Of a stretch of DNA of 64,000 nt, positions 8,429 to 17,141 are shown piece by piece (position 1 is the first letter of the stretch; each line of letters starts with the position of its first letter). Below the pieces are notes generated by a model. That model made no database searches and had not been told where the DNA came from. It worked only from the letters and a program-made list of their open reading frames with translations. Made by a program: the position numbers and the translations under genes. The stretch comes from an uncultured Lachnospiraceae bacterium (GTDB taxonomy: Bacteria; Bacillota; Clostridia; Lachnospirales; Lachnospiraceae), in assembly GCA_947630925.1 (NCBI GenBank), contig CANRJM010000001.1, forward strand, positions 1 through 64,000, in the 5' to 3' direction.

Positions 8429-9685
8429 ATGAACAAAACGCTTTATTTTGAGTGTTATGCAGGGATTAGCGGTGATATGGCAGTAGCTGCCCTGTTAGAT
8501 TTAGGGGCAGAGGAGAAAGTGCTGCTGCAGGCATTACAGAGTCTTCCGTTAGACGGATATCATATTGAAATTCGCAGAGTGAAAAAGGCGGGGTTGGATG
8601 CCTGCGATTTTTGCGTCAAATTGGACTCCGCTCATGAAAATCATGACCATGATATGAAATATCTGCATGGACATGAGCATGGGCTTCAGGAATCCGCAGA
8701 GGGGCATGGACACAGTCATGAACATAGAGGACTTCCGGAAATCATTGCGCTTATTGAGGAAAGTCGGATAACGGAGAATGCAAAGGCAATGGCGAAGCGG
8801 ATATTTGAGATACTGGCACATGCTGAGGCAAAAGCACATGGCGTATCGGTTGAGCAGGTACATTTTCATGAGGTTGGCGCGGTAGATTCGATTGTGGATA
8901 TTGTAGCAGTGGCAGTCTGCATTGATAATCTGGGGATTGAAAAGGTGATTATACCTGTGCTGTATGAAGGGACAGGTACGGTCAGGTGCCAGCATGGTAT
9001 TCTGCCGGTGCCGGTACCGGCGGCAGCCAATATCATAAAGGAATATGATCTTCCCGTCAGGATGACAGAGGTGCACGGAGAATTGGTTACTCCGACGGGA
9101 GCAGCGATCGCAGCGGCTTTACGTACGGCTGACACGCTGCCGGAGCAATTTACGATTCAAAAAATAGGCATTGGCGCCGGAAAGCGTCAGTATGAGAGAC
9201 CGAGTTTGCTGCGGGCGATGCTTATCTCCGGAGAATCAATCAGTACGGCGGCAGATACCATTTATAAGTTAGAGACGGATATCGACGACTGCACGGGAGA
9301 AGAGCTTGGGTATGTTTTGGAAAGACTTTTTGAGGCAGGCGCCAGGGATGTGCATTATATACCTGTCTTTATGAAGAAAAACCGTCCGGCATATCAACTG
9401 AATGTAATCTGCACGGAAAGTCAGATGGAACAGATGGAGAACATTATTTTTCAAGAGACAACGACGATTGGAATAAGACGAATCAGTATGGAACGGACAA
9501 TTTTAGAACGAGAACCCACCTGTGTCCGGACAAAGTGGGGAGAAGTCGCAGTCAAGCGCTGTACTTTGCCGGACGGAAGCATCCGATGCTATCCGGAGTA
9601 CGACAGCATATCGAAAATAGCAAAGGAGCAGGGCGTTTCGATTCGTGAAGTGATGGATTCGGTAGTTGCCTTTCTTAGTAAATAG
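8429..9685 (+). CDS. larC: Nickel insertion protein LarC, single open frame
   Basis: LarC inserts nickel into the pyridinium-bisthiocarboxylate mononucleotide in a CTP-dependent step, completing the nickel-pincer cofactor. The 418-residue protein has the family N-terminus YFECYAGISGDM, a histidine-rich insert between about residues 68 and 104 (HDHD, HGHEHG, HGHSHEH) that could hold nickel, the core HFHEVGAVDSIVDIV and a C-terminal domain with ETDIDDCTGEELGYVLERLFEAGA. In Lactobacillus plantarum larC is split by a frameshift; here it is continuous. A GGGAGGAAGGAATACG site precedes ATG. LarE, the sulfur-transfer enzyme, and LarA are not in the window. Confidence 0.92.
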   Translation: MNKTLYFECYAGISGDMAVAALLDLGAEEKVLLQALQSLPLDGYHIEIRRVKKAGLDACDFCVKLDSAHENHDHDMKYLHGHEHGLQESAEGHGHSHEHRGLPEIIALIEESRITENAKAMAKRIFEILAHAEAKAHGVSVEQVHFHEVGAVDSIVDIVAVAVCIDNLGIEKVIIPVLYEGTGTVRCQHGILPVPVPAAANIIKEYDLPVRMTEVHGELVTPTGAAIAAALRTADTLPEQFTIQKIGIGAGKRQYERPSLLRAMLISGESISTAADTIYKLETDIDDCTGEELGYVLERLFEAGARDVHYIPVFMKKNRPAYQLNVICTESQMEQMENIIFQETTTIGIRRISMERTILEREPTCVRTKWGEVAVKRCTLPDGSIRCYPEYDSISKIAKEQGVSIREVMDSVVAFLSK

Positions 9686-9755
9686 GAGTAAAATAGAAAA
9701 GATACAATATATTTGCAAGCAAAGCAGATAGCACGGGATAGGAGAGAGACAGAAT

Positions 9756-11093
9756 ATGAATACAAATAGAGAATTGTTTGAAAAGGCATCTGTACCGAAA
9801 GCGGTAGCGGTAATGGCAGTACCGACGATTATTACCATGTTAGTTGTCGTAGTGTATAATATGGCAGATACTTTTTTTATTGGTCAGACAGGCGATGCGC
9901 TGCAGGTGGCGGCGGTATCTCTGGCAACTCCGGTTTTTCTGGTATTTATGGCATTAGGAAATTTATTTGGAATTGGAGGCAGTTCAGCAATATCCCGAGC
10001 GCTCGGAGAGAACAGAGAAGAACGCGCCAAACATATTTCTGCGTTTTGCTGTTATGCATCTCTTGGTCTGGGTGTTATCATGGCAATTGTTTTTCTGACA
10101 GGCATGGATGGAATCCTGGTTATGGTAAATGCCAGTAAAAATACGATAGACCCTACGAGAGAGTACCTGACTTATGTAGCGCTTGGAGCGCCTTTTGTTA
10201 TGTTTGCGACAGCATTTGGTAATATTGTGCGTGGCGAAGGCGCCGCCAAAGAGTCAATGATTGGTAATATGATAGGAACGGTCACAAACATTATTTTAGA
10301 TCCGATTCTGATTCTGGTCCTGGATTGGGGCGTTGCAGGTGCAGCAATCGCAACTGTGGTTGGAAATATGGGCGCCTGCGTTTTCTACTTAAATTATTTA
10401 CTGCGAAAGAAAACAGTACTTTCGATTCATCCAAAGTATTTTAAATATAAAGATAAGATTGCATCCGGTGTGTTTGCGATTGGTGTGCCGGCTTCTTTGA
10501 ATAATATTTTAATGAGCTGCTCGAATATCATTTTAAATAATTTCTTGGGAGTATATGGGGATACTCCGGTTGCGGCAATGGGAGTAGCCATGAAGGCTAA
10601 TATGCTTGTAATATTATTACAGATTGGTCTTTGTACGGGGATTCAACCGTTGATTGGCTATAATTATGGTGCGAAAAATGTAAAGCGTTTAAAAAAGGTG
10701 TTCCGTTTTACCGGCGTCTGTGCGGTTCTCATGGGTACCATACTGACATTGTTTATGGTTGTGGCAAGAGAGCCGATTATCCGGGCGTTTATCAATGACC
10801 GCGAAGTCATTCAACAGGGAATCAAAATGATGATTGCCCTGCAGATTTCCGGTCCGGTAATTGGTATACTTTTCCTGTGCATTAATACATTGCAGGGAAT
10901 GGGTAAGGCGCTGCAGTCATTGATCTTAACCGTATGCAGACAGGGAATGGCCTTTATCCCGATGCTGTTTCTTCTGGACCGGCTTTTTGGCTTAAACGGT
11001 ATTGTATATGCCCAGTCCAGCGCAGACTTTATTTCTATTGTTATTGCGGTTATTATCTGTACGTTTACCATACATAAACTGGATCGCGCATAA
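9756..11093 (+). CDS. MATE family efflux transporter
   Basis: This 445-residue protein has twelve predicted membrane segments in two related halves and belongs to the multidrug and toxic-compound extrusion family, which exports cationic compounds using Na+ or H+ gradients. Family-like sequence includes TIITMLVVVVYNMADTFF near the N-terminus and the repeat of that pattern in the second half (VPASLNNILMS). The start follows AGGAGAGAGACAGAAT. It lies 70 bases after larC; cotranscription is possible but not indicated by function. It converges on the YyaL gene with a gap of 13 bases and no obvious terminator. Confidence 0.88.
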   Translation: MNTNRELFEKASVPKAVAVMAVPTIITMLVVVVYNMADTFFIGQTGDALQVAAVSLATPVFLVFMALGNLFGIGGSSAISRALGENREERAKHISAFCCYASLGLGVIMAIVFLTGMDGILVMVNASKNTIDPTREYLTYVALGAPFVMFATAFGNIVRGEGAAKESMIGNMIGTVTNIILDPILILVLDWGVAGAAIATVVGNMGACVFYLNYLLRKKTVLSIHPKYFKYKDKIASGVFAIGVPASLNNILMSCSNIILNNFLGVYGDTPVAAMGVAMKANMLVILLQIGLCTGIQPLIGYNYGAKNVKRLKKVFRFTGVCAVLMGTILTLFMVVAREPIIRAFINDREVIQQGIKMMIALQISGPVIGILFLCINTLQGMGKALQSLILTVCRQGMAFIPMLFLLDRLFGLNGIVYAQSSADFISIVIAVIICTFTIHKLDRA

Positions 11094-11106
11094 AAACGGC
11101 GTTTCG

Positions 11107-13143
11107 TTAAGAGGACAGGGGGGTTGCCTGCGGCATATGATTGGTGGGAGGAAGACAGGTATGATTTTTGCATACATAGTAGGTGGTTTTGTTGTGAAGC
11201 AGACGATACGCTTCCGTTTCGTGCTCTAGCAGAGTGATATCTGCATAAAGAGGCAGTTTTTTTAAGATGGCTTCAGCAGAGTCCGGTTTGGCAAGTACCA
11301 CTGTAATTGTCTGCGGCGGATGGGTAAAAAAGAGCTGGGCAATAAGAAACAGGCTGTAACCTGCCGGATAATATGCTGCTTCCTGTGATAAAAAGGAGAG
11401 TTGTTTTTCTGCGTATTTTGCATAATGGATGCTCTGTGTGACCGCATGATTTTCTCCTATGGCCGTATTGCCGGCAGAGGGTTCTTCGGCATAAGCATCG
11501 GTCAATTGGGAAAGTCTTACAAGGCAATAAGCCATTACAGAATTTCCGCTTGGCAGAGCGCCATCATAGGTTTCCTTTGGACGGAAGACCAGATGGCTGC
11601 TTTTGTTACTGTACAAAAAGTAACCGCCGTTTGTCTCGTCCGCAAATTGATGATGTGCTTCGGCGCAAATTTCATCCGAACGTTTTAAATAGTAAGAATT
11701 GCCGGTTGCTTCATATAGACAAAGCAATGCGGCCGTGTAATAGGAAAAATCATCTAAAAATCCCTGTACGGAGCGCACGCCGTTCCGGTAACTGACATAG
11801 AGCGTATTTCCAACTGCGAGATTATTTTCAATGAATTGCTGCGCGTCTTCAGCCGCCGAGCGATAGAGTTCATTTTGGGTAATGCGGTACAGATATGACA
11901 TGGCGCAGATCATGAGCGAATTCCATGAAGTCAGGACTTTGTCATCCAGATGGAGTTTGGCGCGGGATTTTCGGTATTCGTATAATTGTTTCCGTTCGTC
12001 TTCAAACTGTTCTGTGAAGGGATTTCCATTCAGGAGATTTGCAATATTTTTTCCTTCAAAATTTCCTTCCCTGGTAATGCCATAATAGTCGCAAAAGGTC
12101 TTTCCGCGTTCTTTCCCCAGGACCTGACAGATTTCTTCATAGTCCCACAGATAAAATTTTCCTTCTTTTCCTTCGCTGTCCGCATCTTGTGCAGAGAAAA
12201 ACGCTCCATTTTTTCCCCGCATTTCCTGCAGGATATATTTTGCTGTTTGCTCTGCCGTATCTAACAGGAAAGCGCTGCCGGAAATCTTATATGCGATAGC
12301 ATATGCTAAGATGAGCATCGCATTGTCATACAGCATTTTTTCAAAATGCGGTACAAGATAATAGCGATCGGTGGAATATCTTGAAAATCCGTAACCAATC
12401 TGGTCAAAAATACCTCCCCTGCGCATTTGCTCCAGTGTAAACAGGACGGGTTTGAGCGTATGTTGGTCCGCTGCATGGTTTTTTGCGTTTATTTGAGAAT
12501 AGAGCATAAGAAAGATTAGATGATGTGGCGCGGGAAATTTTGGCGCAGTTCCAAATCCGCCGTATTCTGAATCAAAGCTTTCGAAAAATTGCTTTACTGC
12601 TGTTTCAGGAAGCGTATTATCTATTTGACCGTTTGCCGCTTTGTCCTGCTTTTGCAGCATTGAAACGACTGCATCTGCCGATTCGGAAAGCGTTATGGGA
12701 TTTGTCTTCCATTGCTTGGCGATTGCCAGCAGAAGCTCTCGAAATCCTATGATACCCTGCTGTGCGGTTGGAGGGAAATAGGTACCTGCAAAAAAGGGCT
12801 TTTGTTTTGCCGTCATAAAAATACTCAATGGCCAGCCGCCATGTCCGGTCAGCGTCTGACAGACAGTCATATAAACGCTGTCAATATCCGGGCGTTCTTC
12901 CCGGTCTACTTTAATTGCGATAAAATACCGATTTAAAATTTCAGCAATTTCCGTATTTTCGAAACTTTCCTCTGCCATAACGTGGCACCAGTGGCAGGTA
13001 CTGTAGCCGATGCTTAAAAAAACAGGCTTGTTTTCCTGTTCCGCTTTTTCAAATGCTTCTTCTCCCCAGGGGTACCAAGCGACGGGGTTTTCAGCGTGCT
13101 GTAAAAGATAGGGGCTGCTTTGTCCCAACAGGTGATTGCTCAT
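11107..13143 (-). CDS. Thioredoxin-domain protein of the YyaL/DUF255 family
   Basis: This 678-residue protein has an N-terminal DUF255 thioredoxin-like domain (residues about 1-165) with the motif STCHWCHVM, followed by an alpha/alpha-barrel region of about 500 residues similar to N-acylglucosamine 2-epimerase folds. The opening [19 protein letters not shown] and later [10 protein letters not shown] are typical of the family (SSP411/spermatogenesis-associated protein 20 in animals). The biochemical function is not settled. It is full length. AAAGGAATCCAAT precedes ATG. It is 69 bases downstream of the FAD-Rieske oxidoreductase on the same strand and may share its transcript. Confidence 0.88.
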   Translation of the reverse strand: MSNHLLGQSSPYLLQHAENPVAWYPWGEEAFEKAEQENKPVFLSIGYSTCHWCHVMAEESFENTEIAEILNRYFIAIKVDREERPDIDSVYMTVCQTLTGHGGWPLSIFMTAKQKPFFAGTYFPPTAQQGIIGFRELLLAIAKQWKTNPITLSESADAVVSMLQKQDKAANGQIDNTLPETAVKQFFESFDSEYGGFGTAPKFPAPHHLIFLMLYSQINAKNHAADQHTLKPVLFTLEQMRRGGIFDQIGYGFSRYSTDRYYLVPHFEKMLYDNAMLILAYAIAYKISGSAFLLDTAEQTAKYILQEMRGKNGAFFSAQDADSEGKEGKFYLWDYEEICQVLGKERGKTFCDYYGITREGNFEGKNIANLLNGNPFTEQFEDERKQLYEYRKSRAKLHLDDKVLTSWNSLMICAMSYLYRITQNELYRSAAEDAQQFIENNLAVGNTLYVSYRNGVRSVQGFLDDFSYYTAALLCLYEATGNSYYLKRSDEICAEAHHQFADETNGGYFLYSNKSSHLVFRPKETYDGALPSGNSVMAYCLVRLSQLTDAYAEEPSAGNTAIGENHAVTQSIHYAKYAEKQLSFLSQEAAYYPAGYSLFLIAQLFFTHPPQTITVVLAKPDSAEAILKKLPLYADITLLEHETEAYRLLHNKTTYYVCKNHTCLPPTNHMPQATPLSS

Positions 13144-13212
13144 ATTGGATTCCTTTCTTGTATATCCTGTTAAAAGGGCGCTGCAAAACGCCCCGGATTG
13201 TTTTATGATGTT

Positions 13213-14520
13213 TTATGAACGTGTAGTCTTCAGATTGCCGTTTGCCGGATTATCTAACAGATACCCTCTGTGGTCAAATCGTGAGCCGTGGCAGGGACAG
13301 TCCCATGTGTGTTCAGCAGGATTCCACTTTAGGGCGCAGCCAAGATGAGGGCAGCGTCTGTTGGTTAGCGTCAGCAGATGAAAAGCTGCTTCCAGTCCAT
13401 TTAACAGTAACTGCGGTTTTAGCATATTTCTGGAGGGTTGAAATACGGGGGAATAGGGGTTTTCTTTTCCGATGATGAAATCAGTCAGTATTTGGGCAGC
13501 CGTCATAGAGGAAGTCATTCCCCATTTATTAAAGCCTGACGCGACAAAACATTCTGACATACGGTTTGCATATCTGCCAATGTACGGGATATGATCCAGC
13601 GACATACAATCCTGTGCTGCCCAATAGGAAGTCTCTTTTGCATTGGGATAGTATGTTGAGGCAAACTTTCTAAGCCCTTTCCAGTTTTCACTTTTCGTTC
13701 CGGTTCGGTGCGAACCGGAACCGAGTAAGAGATAATCCTGATAATTTCGAAAGGAAATCCCCGCTTTGTCTTCGTCCATATACATTCCATCGAGCTGAGC
13801 GGCATGCTCCAGAGCAATGACATAGGAACGATCCTGATACATTTTCAGAAAATACATGCCGTGCTTATTGTCAATAGGGAAGTGTGTGGCAAAGATGAGC
13901 CTTTGAAACGTAATTTTTCCCTTTTCCGTAATGGCAGTATTCTCTGAAAGCTTTTTCACAAAGGTATGTTCGTATATTTTCAGTTTTGGCGCAAGCTGTG
14001 CAATCAATTTCAGGGGATGAAACTGTGCCTGTCCGGGCAATCCAATAGCGCCTGCCGTTGCAAAGGGCAGCTCGTCTGCGTCAGAAAAAGAGGGAGTAAT
14101 CCCCAGTTTATCCAAGGCTGCCGCCTCCCTTTCCATTTTCGCCCTATTATTTTTTGAGTAGATATAAGAGGTTTTTTTCTCGAAATCGCAATCTAAATTT
14201 TGACATAGTTCATAATATTTTTTGACTGAGGCAAGATTGCTGTCCAGATACATTTTAGCTTTTTCTGTTCCCACGCTTTTTATCAGCTTATGATATATCA
14301 GACCGTGCTGTGCCGTGATTTTTGCAGTGGTATTCCGGGTGGTGCCGCTGCAGATATTTCTACCTTCGGCAAGGATATAGTCGATTCCTTTTTCCTGTAA
14401 AAAATATGCGCATAAAATGCCGGTAATACCGCCGCCAATAATCAAAACATCGGTTTTTGCGTTGTCTTCCAATGGTTGAAAACGTGGCATCTTAATATGC
14501 TTTGTCCAAATAGAATTCAT
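13213..14520 (-). CDS. FAD-dependent oxidoreductase with C-terminal Rieske domain
   Basis: The 435-residue protein opens with a DadA-type FAD-binding fold: the dinucleotide motif VLIIGGGITGILCAYFL follows about 25 residues. The C-terminus is a short Rieske [2Fe-2S] domain with CPHLGC and CPCHGSRF supplying the Cys-His pairs. This architecture matches Bacillus YhfW-like proteins, whose substrate is not known. The protein is somewhat shorter than YhfW as I remember it, mainly in the Rieske part, but both cluster motifs are intact. AGGAGGTAATTT precedes ATG. Its promoter region contains a perfect spaced palindrome, listed separately. Confidence 0.88.
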   Translation of the reverse strand: MNSIWTKHIKMPRFQPLEDNAKTDVLIIGGGITGILCAYFLQEKGIDYILAEGRNICSGTTRNTTAKITAQHGLIYHKLIKSVGTEKAKMYLDSNLASVKKYYELCQNLDCDFEKKTSYIYSKNNRAKMEREAAALDKLGITPSFSDADELPFATAGAIGLPGQAQFHPLKLIAQLAPKLKIYEHTFVKKLSENTAITEKGKITFQRLIFATHFPIDNKHGMYFLKMYQDRSYVIALEHAAQLDGMYMDEDKAGISFRNYQDYLLLGSGSHRTGTKSENWKGLRKFASTYYPNAKETSYWAAQDCMSLDHIPYIGRYANRMSECFVASGFNKWGMTSSMTAAQILTDFIIGKENPYSPVFQPSRNMLKPQLLLNGLEAAFHLLTLTNRRCPHLGCALKWNPAEHTWDCPCHGSRFDHRGYLLDNPANGNLKTTRS

Positions 14521-14555
14521 AAATTACCTCCTGCTGCGGCTTCGTTTTCATATAA

Positions 14556-14594
14556 TACAAGACAGTCATATTGCAAGAATATAGCTGTCTTGTA
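14556..14594. promoter_or_regulatory. Spaced palindrome overlapping the oxidoreductase promoter
   Basis: TACAAGACAG and CTGTCTTGTA form a perfect 10-bp inverted repeat separated by 19 bases. Read on the minus strand, a TTGCAA -35-like element lies in the spacer and a TATAT-type -10 just after the second arm, about 40 bases before the start codon. The layout fits an operator for a dimeric repressor. The regulator is unknown. Confidence 0.5.
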
Positions 14595-14679
14595 CTATGT
14601 TTTGCAGTTTTTGGTAATTTATGCATGACATGGCTCGTTGTTCTTGAATCAAGAAAACGGTTCCATAAAGCTCTTAGCC

Positions 14680-15444
14680 CTACAGATCGGCTCCATGATC
14701 AATTACAATAATCTGTCCGGTAATGGCAGACGCCTCGTCGCTTGCAAGAAATAAAATTGCATTGGCAACTTCTTCGGGCGTGCATACCGGTAAAGAAAGG
14801 TCGGCATGTTTTGCCATGGCTCCCATCATATCAGGATCCAGATTCTCTTTTTTCATGCCCGCAGCCATCGGCGTTGCCACGCTTCCGGGACAAAGAGCAT
14901 TACAGCGTACATTTGCAGCCGCACAGCGCATGGCGATATTCTTTGTCATGCCAATCAGAGCAGCCTTGCTTGCAACGTAAGCAACGCCGCCGCCTCCGGT
15001 ATAACCTGCCACACTGGAGACATTGACAATAGAACCTGCTTTCTTTTTGACCATAATTCCGGACGCCTCCCGCGTCATATAAAGCGTTCCTTTTGTATTG
15101 ATATCAATTAATGTGTCAATCGTCTGGTCTGATACTTTTTCGATTGCCTCGATGCCGGCGTCTACGACGCCTGCATTGTTCACCAGGATATCAATGGTGC
15201 CAAATGCTTCCACTGCCTTATTGATCACTTCTTTGCACTGCTCTTTATCAGAAATGTCACAAGGCACAGCCAAAGCTTCTCCGCCGGCAGCTTTGATTTT
15301 ATCGGCTACGGCTTTTAATTGTTCTGCGCGCCTTGCGGAAATGACAACTTTAGCCCCCTCCTTTGCAAAAAGTTCTGCGGCGTAGGCTCCAATGCCGGAA
15401 TTTCCTCCTGTAATTACTGCTACCTTTTGTTCAAGTCGTCCCAT
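14680..15444 (-). CDS. Short-chain dehydrogenase/reductase, FabG-like
   Basis: The 254-residue NAD(P)-dependent oxidoreductase has the cofactor motif TGGNSGIGAYAAELF, the NNAGVV motif, catalytic serine in VNVSSVAG and YVASKAA carrying the catalytic Tyr and Lys. The C-terminus ITGQIIVIDHGADL is typical. Its substrate cannot be predicted. I moved the start from the track position 15474 to 15444, where AGGAGGTAATAGA precedes ATG. It follows the flavin reductase gene by about 110 bases on the same strand, so the two may form one unit. Confidence 0.87.
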   Translation of the reverse strand: MGRLEQKVAVITGGNSGIGAYAAELFAKEGAKVVISARRAEQLKAVADKIKAAGGEALAVPCDISDKEQCKEVINKAVEAFGTIDILVNNAGVVDAGIEAIEKVSDQTIDTLIDINTKGTLYMTREASGIMVKKKAGSIVNVSSVAGYTGGGGVAYVASKAALIGMTKNIAMRCAAANVRCNALCPGSVATPMAAGMKKENLDPDMMGAMAKHADLSLPVCTPEEVANAILFLASDEASAITGQIIVIDHGADL

Positions 15445-15557
15445 TCTATTACCTCCTTTTTTCATATAATGCAATCATTCTAAATTGTGCCGTTTGGAAA
15501 CGGCAAATTGCAGTTATCTTTTCTGTTTCATCACAACATAATATTTTCCGAAGCGTT

Positions 15558-16124
15558 TTATTTGAGCTGCATACCGTCTTTAAAGGCGTCTCCGACCTTT
15601 TGTCCCAGTTTGTAGTAACCGTGATGGACGGGATCATAACTAATGATATCCAACTTAGACGGCTCAATTTCTCCGTCGTCGCCCAGAACCGTTTCCTCTG
15701 CGCAGACATTGACAATTTCCGCTACAATGCGAAGCGTTTCCTCATAACGGTTGATTTCTTCTACTTTACATTCTAAAGTAATTGGTAAATCTTCAATAAC
15801 CGGCGCGTCTACAAATTCGCTTTTCCGCAGATGAAAGCCGGATTTTTCCATTTTCTGTGGTTCGTCATGACCGGAAACGATACCGACATAGTCGGATGCC
15901 GCCAGATTTTTTACGTCTGCGATTCCTACCGTAAAAGCGCCTTTGGCTTTGATATTATCCGTAGTCTTGTGTCGTACTCCGATATTAATCTGAATACGGT
16001 TTGAATTGACAATTCCACCATAAGCTACATTCATGGCGTCCGGCGCTCCGTCTTCCCCGTAGGTTGCTACGATTAAAACCGGCTGTGGAAACATATACGG
16101 TTTTGCTCCAAAATTTTTCTTCAT
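15558..16124 (-). CDS. Flavin reductase family FMN-binding protein
   Basis: The 188-residue protein matches the split-barrel flavin reductase-like family (conserved start with KPYMFPQPVLIVATYGEDG and the NSNRIQINIG and GHDEPQKMEKSGF segments). Members bind FMN and either reduce flavins or act as small flavoproteins. The length is normal for the family. AAAGGAGATTTTGCATT precedes ATG. A promoter lies at 16274-16302 and the leader contains an inverted repeat that also occurs elsewhere in the window. It is upstream of the SDR gene. Confidence 0.85.
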   Translation of the reverse strand: MKKNFGAKPYMFPQPVLIVATYGEDGAPDAMNVAYGGIVNSNRIQINIGVRHKTTDNIKAKGAFTVGIADVKNLAASDYVGIVSGHDEPQKMEKSGFHLRKSEFVDAPVIEDLPITLECKVEEINRYEETLRIVAEIVNVCAEETVLGDDGEIEPSKLDIISYDPVHHGYYKLGQKVGDAFKDGMQLK

Positions 16125-16157
16125 AATGCAAAATCTCCTTTCTTGTCATAAATATGA

Positions 16158-16247
16158 TAGGTAATTGCGAAACATAGCGAAAGCCCGCCTGTGTTGGTTT
16201 TGTGCAGATCACACATATAGACTATAGAAACGTTTCGCAATTGCCTA
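16158..16247. repeat. Inverted repeat in the flavin reductase leader, related to a third copy at 25339
   Basis: The left arm is TAGGTAATTGCGAAAC (16158-16173) and the right arm GTTTCGCAATTGCCTA (16232-16247), matching at 15 of 16 positions with a 58-base centre. The right arm, extended to 19 bases from 16229, is identical in reverse complement to 25339-25357 between rmlC and rmlD. The arms could pair in the leader RNA of the flavin reductase. Confidence 0.65.
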
Positions 16248-16273
16248 CATCAATATGAAACTGCTTATATTTT

Positions 16274-16302
16274 ATTTTACATAATACTATAGCGAAAGGC
16301 AA
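16274..16302 (-). promoter_or_regulatory. Promoter of the flavin reductase gene
   Basis: On the minus strand TTGCCT, a 17-base spacer and TAAAAT give a good sigma-A-type match, about 150 bases before the start codon. The leader therefore includes the inverted repeat at 16158-16247. Confidence 0.55.
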
Positions 16303-16520
16303 TCATTATTATACCTCAGCAGACAAAAAAACAGCAGAGAAGATGGGAGCGTATCCTATCCTTTTATCAGGATGGCGTTGTATTTTTCTGTACGGAGTTT
16401 AGACAAGGGATAAAAAATTTGTAAAATGTGTGTATGAATCTCCATGAAATGGTAAAAATGATTAGCGTAAAATCTTTTGAAAGCCTTGAAATATGGGGAA
16501 AAGAAAAAAATTTAAAAAAA

Positions 16521-16563
16521 TTAGCACTCGACCCTTGACGTGGCTAACAAAGTATGGTATAAC
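16521..16563 (+). promoter_or_regulatory. Heat-shock promoter with degenerate CIRCE-like operator
   Basis: TTAGCACTC at 16521-16529 is a perfect left half of the HrcA operator CIRCE. Exactly nine bases later comes CGTGGCTAA (16539-16547), matching the expected right half GAGTGCTAA at five of nine positions, including the distal GCTAA. The -35 TTGACG (16535-16540) lies inside the operator and the -10 TATAAC (16558-16563) follows a 17-base spacer. Binding here by HrcA would block the promoter. The weak right arm leaves HrcA control unproven. Confidence 0.65.
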
Positions 16564-16613
16564 ATATTTGTACCAAGAAAAATCAATTGTTTTCATTGAA
16601 GGAGGAATGACTT

Positions 16614-17051
16614 ATGTTAATGCCTAGTATTTTTAGAGAGAACCTGTTTGATGACTGGATGGATTTTTCATTTCCGGATATTGAGAAAACTCTTTATGGC
16701 AAGCATGCAAAACACGAGATGAAGACCGACGTTCGGGAGACCAAGCAGGGATATGAACTGGATATTGATTTACCGGGATTTAAGAAGGATGAGGTAAATG
16801 TACAGCTAGACAATGGCTATCTGATCATCCAGGCTGCCAAGAACCTGGATCGCGACGAGAAGGATGAGGAAGGAAAATATATTCGAAGAGAACGTTACGC
16901 AGGTACAATGAGCCGCAGCTTTTATGTAGGCGGAGAAATTGACAAAGAAGAGATTCATGCCAAATTTGAAGATGGAATTCTGAAACTGTCGATACCGAAA
17001 AAAGATGAAAAGGCGATAGAGGAAAGTAAATATATTGCAATTGAGGGATAA
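16614..17051 (+). CDS. Hsp20/alpha-crystallin small heat shock protein
   Basis: The 145-residue protein is an ATP-independent holdase that keeps unfolding proteins from aggregating. The alpha-crystallin domain runs from about residue 38 to 135 with VRETKQGYELDIDLPGFKKDEV and the ILKLSIPK beta strand; the C-terminus is short. The N-terminus MPSIFRENLFDDWMD is typical of clostridial members. AAGGAGGAATGACTT precedes ATG. It is the first gene of a heat-shock unit with clpB, behind the CIRCE-like promoter. A hairpin separates the two genes. Confidence 0.93.
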   Translation: MLMPSIFRENLFDDWMDFSFPDIEKTLYGKHAKHEMKTDVRETKQGYELDIDLPGFKKDEVNVQLDNGYLIIQAAKNLDRDEKDEEGKYIRRERYAGTMSRSFYVGGEIDKEEIHAKFEDGILKLSIPKKDEKAIEESKYIAIEG

Positions 17052-17077
17052 TTTTCCGGCAATCATTGTATATGCAG

Positions 17078-17118
17078 CAGCGTTTCAAAATTCGATTGGA
17101 TTTTGGAACGCTGTTTTT
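17078..17118 (+). terminator. Hairpin with T-run between hsp20 and clpB
   Basis: CAGCGTTTCAAAAT (17078-17091) pairs with ATTTTGGAACGCTG (17100-17113), a 14-bp stem with one G-U pair and an 8-base loop, followed by TTTTT. It has the form of an intrinsic terminator. As no clear promoter is seen before clpB, partial read-through is likely, giving more hsp20 than clpB message. Confidence 0.75.
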
Positions 17119-17141
17119 CAAACATATAGGAAGGAGACATT

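Larger units (their letters stand above)
16125..16613. other. Intergenic region between flavin reductase and hsp20
   Basis: This 489-base gap contains the leader inverted repeat and promoter of the flavin reductase (minus strand) and, at its right end, the heat-shock promoter with a CIRCE-like operator (plus strand), all listed separately. The middle part, 16305-16515, is A/T rich and I see no gene or clear RNA there. Confidence 0.6.

Noticed and set aside
8549-9076. 175-codon ORF antisense to larC
   Set aside because: It lies entirely within larC; its Met- and His-rich content mirrors the His-rich insert of LarC.
17052-17141. Possible CtsR operator before clpB
   Set aside because: No GGTCAAA-type heptad pair is present; only the terminator-like hairpin is seen.
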